A DNA stretch of 29,844 nucleotides. It comes from a virus. Shown here in pieces: positions 29,084 through 29,844 of this stretch. Location: positions 1-29,844 of IMG/VR virus record IMGVR_UViG_3300025889_000644; one strand, given 5' to 3'. The notes beneath the pieces were generated by a model. The model was given only the letters and a program-made list of their open reading frames with translations, did no database searches and was not told the DNA's origin. Numbering within the stretch: the stretch's first letter is position 1; every line of letters begins with the position of its first letter. A program made the position numbers and the translations under genes.

Positions 29084-29425
29084 TTAGTCTAGCAATATTC
29101 CATATTGTAATAATACTTTTTCTCTAAATTGTGGATATATTTCTTTGGTTATATCATATCCTGCTCTTTGGAATACTTGTTTTACTTCATTCATTTGTTC
29201 TTCTGTTGTACCTCTAAAATCAATATAACTCATATCATCTTTACCTGTTGATATTGACCTCAATTCTCTATCAATATTTTTTACACAACCCTTACAATAA
29301 GATGATAATTTATATTTTGTTCTTTTGTCATTATGGAAATTTTCTCTGGTATAAAGGTTTTTACATTTAGAACAAAAATAATATTCTATTCCGTCTATTA
29401 CTTTTAATTTATCTATTCTTTTCAT
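29084..29425 (-). CDS. Cys-rich zinc-finger-like protein, paralog B (113 aa)
   Basis: This is the first gene of the leftward arm. The N-terminal part contains CSKC (18-21) and CKGC (44-47), a four-Cys zinc-binding arrangement with an intervening 'F.ND(K)R' segment typical of phage HNH-type zinc ribbons. No His-Asn-His motif follows. The C-terminal domain (DDMSY, QVFQRAGYDI, QFREKVLLQYGI) is shared with the 123-aa paralog. Position next to the divergent control region suggests an early regulator of the two arms; that is inference. No TAnnTTTG promoter is visible upstream. Confidence 0.78.
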   Translation of the reverse strand: MKRIDKLKVIDGIEYYFCSKCKNLYTRENFHNDKRTKYKLSSYCKGCVKNIDRELRSISTGKDDMSYIDFRGTTEEQMNEVKQVFQRAGYDITKEIYPQFREKVLLQYGILLD

Positions 29426-29717
29426 TTGAGTACCCCTTTCTTTCCAAGATATTGATTTTTATATTCGTGCTGGTTGCTAGGCTGGTAATGTATATTCTAT
29501 TTTTAGGTGGAGTAATCAAGTCCCCTAGATGCTGCTAGTGCTAGATATGCTAGTGCTAGACTGACTACATCTAGAGACGATTACCCGACCTTCTATTTTT
29601 GAGGCTCTCAATTACTCACAAGTCCCTAGAAAGAGTTAGAGATTTAAGGGATTTTAATATCTTGTCGTGGGATACAAAAGGGTCAAGTATCTTATCCACT
29701 CTTGGATACATTCAATA
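29426..29717. other. Divergent intergenic control region, origin candidate
   Basis: This stretch has no convincing gene. It holds eight CTAG tetramers between 29477 and 29628, six of them within 29525-29574. GCTAGTGCTAGA is repeated at 29534-29545 and 29549-29560, inside an inverted repeat CTAGATG / CATCTAG (29525-29531, 29568-29574). Nearby are hairpins: ACTC / GAGT with outer CTCT / AGAG around 29606-29640, and GATAC / GTATC with outer GTGG / CCAC around 29667-29700. A 31-codon minus-strand frame (29616-29711) is probably chance. Base composition is less AT-rich than the flanks. An origin, packaging site or regulator-binding array are all possible. Confidence 0.6.
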
Positions 29718-29844
29718 AATAATCATAAAACAAGTAAAAGACAAGAGTTAATTAAAAAAAAATATTTATATAAGAAATGAATAAAATTGATTTTTAATAT
29801 ATTTATAGTTATATTTGTAATATAAATCAAAATAAAAACAGAAT
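29718..29844. repeat. Terminal direct repeat, right copy
   Basis: Identical to positions 1-127. It should be collapsed when the sequence is treated as a circle, which joins the leftward-arm control region directly to promoter P1. Confidence 0.95.

Noticed and set aside
28601-29425. HNH endonucleases
   Set aside because: Both paralogs have zinc-ribbon-like cysteines but no visible His-Asn-His catalytic motif, so I did not call them nucleases.
29616-29711. 31-codon minus-strand ORF in the control region
   Set aside because: It is too short, its region is explained by hairpins, and there is no coupling, leader or family support.

Overview
The window is one complete genome unit of a small tailed phage (Caudoviricetes, siphovirus-like). 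The first 127 bases recur exactly as the last 127, so the molecule closes to a circle of 29,717 bp. The sequence is AT-rich. The host is probably a member of the Bacteroidota (Flavobacteriia-like). The main reason is a set of promoters with the Bacteroidota form TTG-N20-TAnnTTTG in front of the rightward genes. Starts lie behind A-rich leaders without clear Shine-Dalgarno sites, and several structural proteins are types I associate with phages of this phylum.

Layout: (1) A rightward arm, about 0.13-4.13 kb, holds thirteen small genes of mostly unknown function, likely early or host-takeover genes. It is driven by seven promoters with identical spacing, five of which share a copied 5' leader. 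(2) A long leftward arm, 29.4 down to 4.08 kb, holds everything else. From its start it carries two paralogous Cys-rich zinc-finger proteins, then a cluster of tiny genes with two membrane proteins (a likely lysis cassette) and a 44-aa protein. A strong terminator with flanking promoter-like elements follows. Next come a PD-(D/E)XK-like protein, three small genes, the small terminase, a DNA methyltransferase, a GIY-YIG homing endonuclease and the large terminase. The tail module follows: a frameshifted assembly chaperone, a tail completion protein fused to a lectin-like domain, an HK97-gp10-like protein, two distal-tail proteins and the tape measure. The head genes come after that: a multidomain XkdF-like protease, a duplicated-domain scaffold/decoration candidate, the major capsid protein and a tail-tube-like protein. 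The arm ends with fibre/decoration proteins (lectin domain, YadA-like repeats, Pro-Thr linkers), then the portal and a connector. (3) A 0.42-kb divergent region spans the circle junction. It contains a dense cluster of CTAG sites and several hairpins and is the best candidate for an origin or control region.

The late genes form a siphovirus assembly line in an unusual order, with portal and connector at the distal end and tail genes between the large terminase and the head genes. Adjacent genes often overlap at TAATG or ATGA, which suggests translational coupling. I found no polymerase, helicase, primase, integrase, repressor or recognisable endolysin. Replication is therefore likely host-dependent, and the lysis enzyme is either unrecognised or absent.

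The most notable points are a strongly supported -1 ribosomal frameshift in the tail chaperone; the promoter/leader cassette copied along the early arm with its -33 box embedded in upstream coding ends; the CTAG-rich element; the paralogous zinc-finger pair; and reuse of lectin, Pro-Thr and Cys modules among virion proteins.
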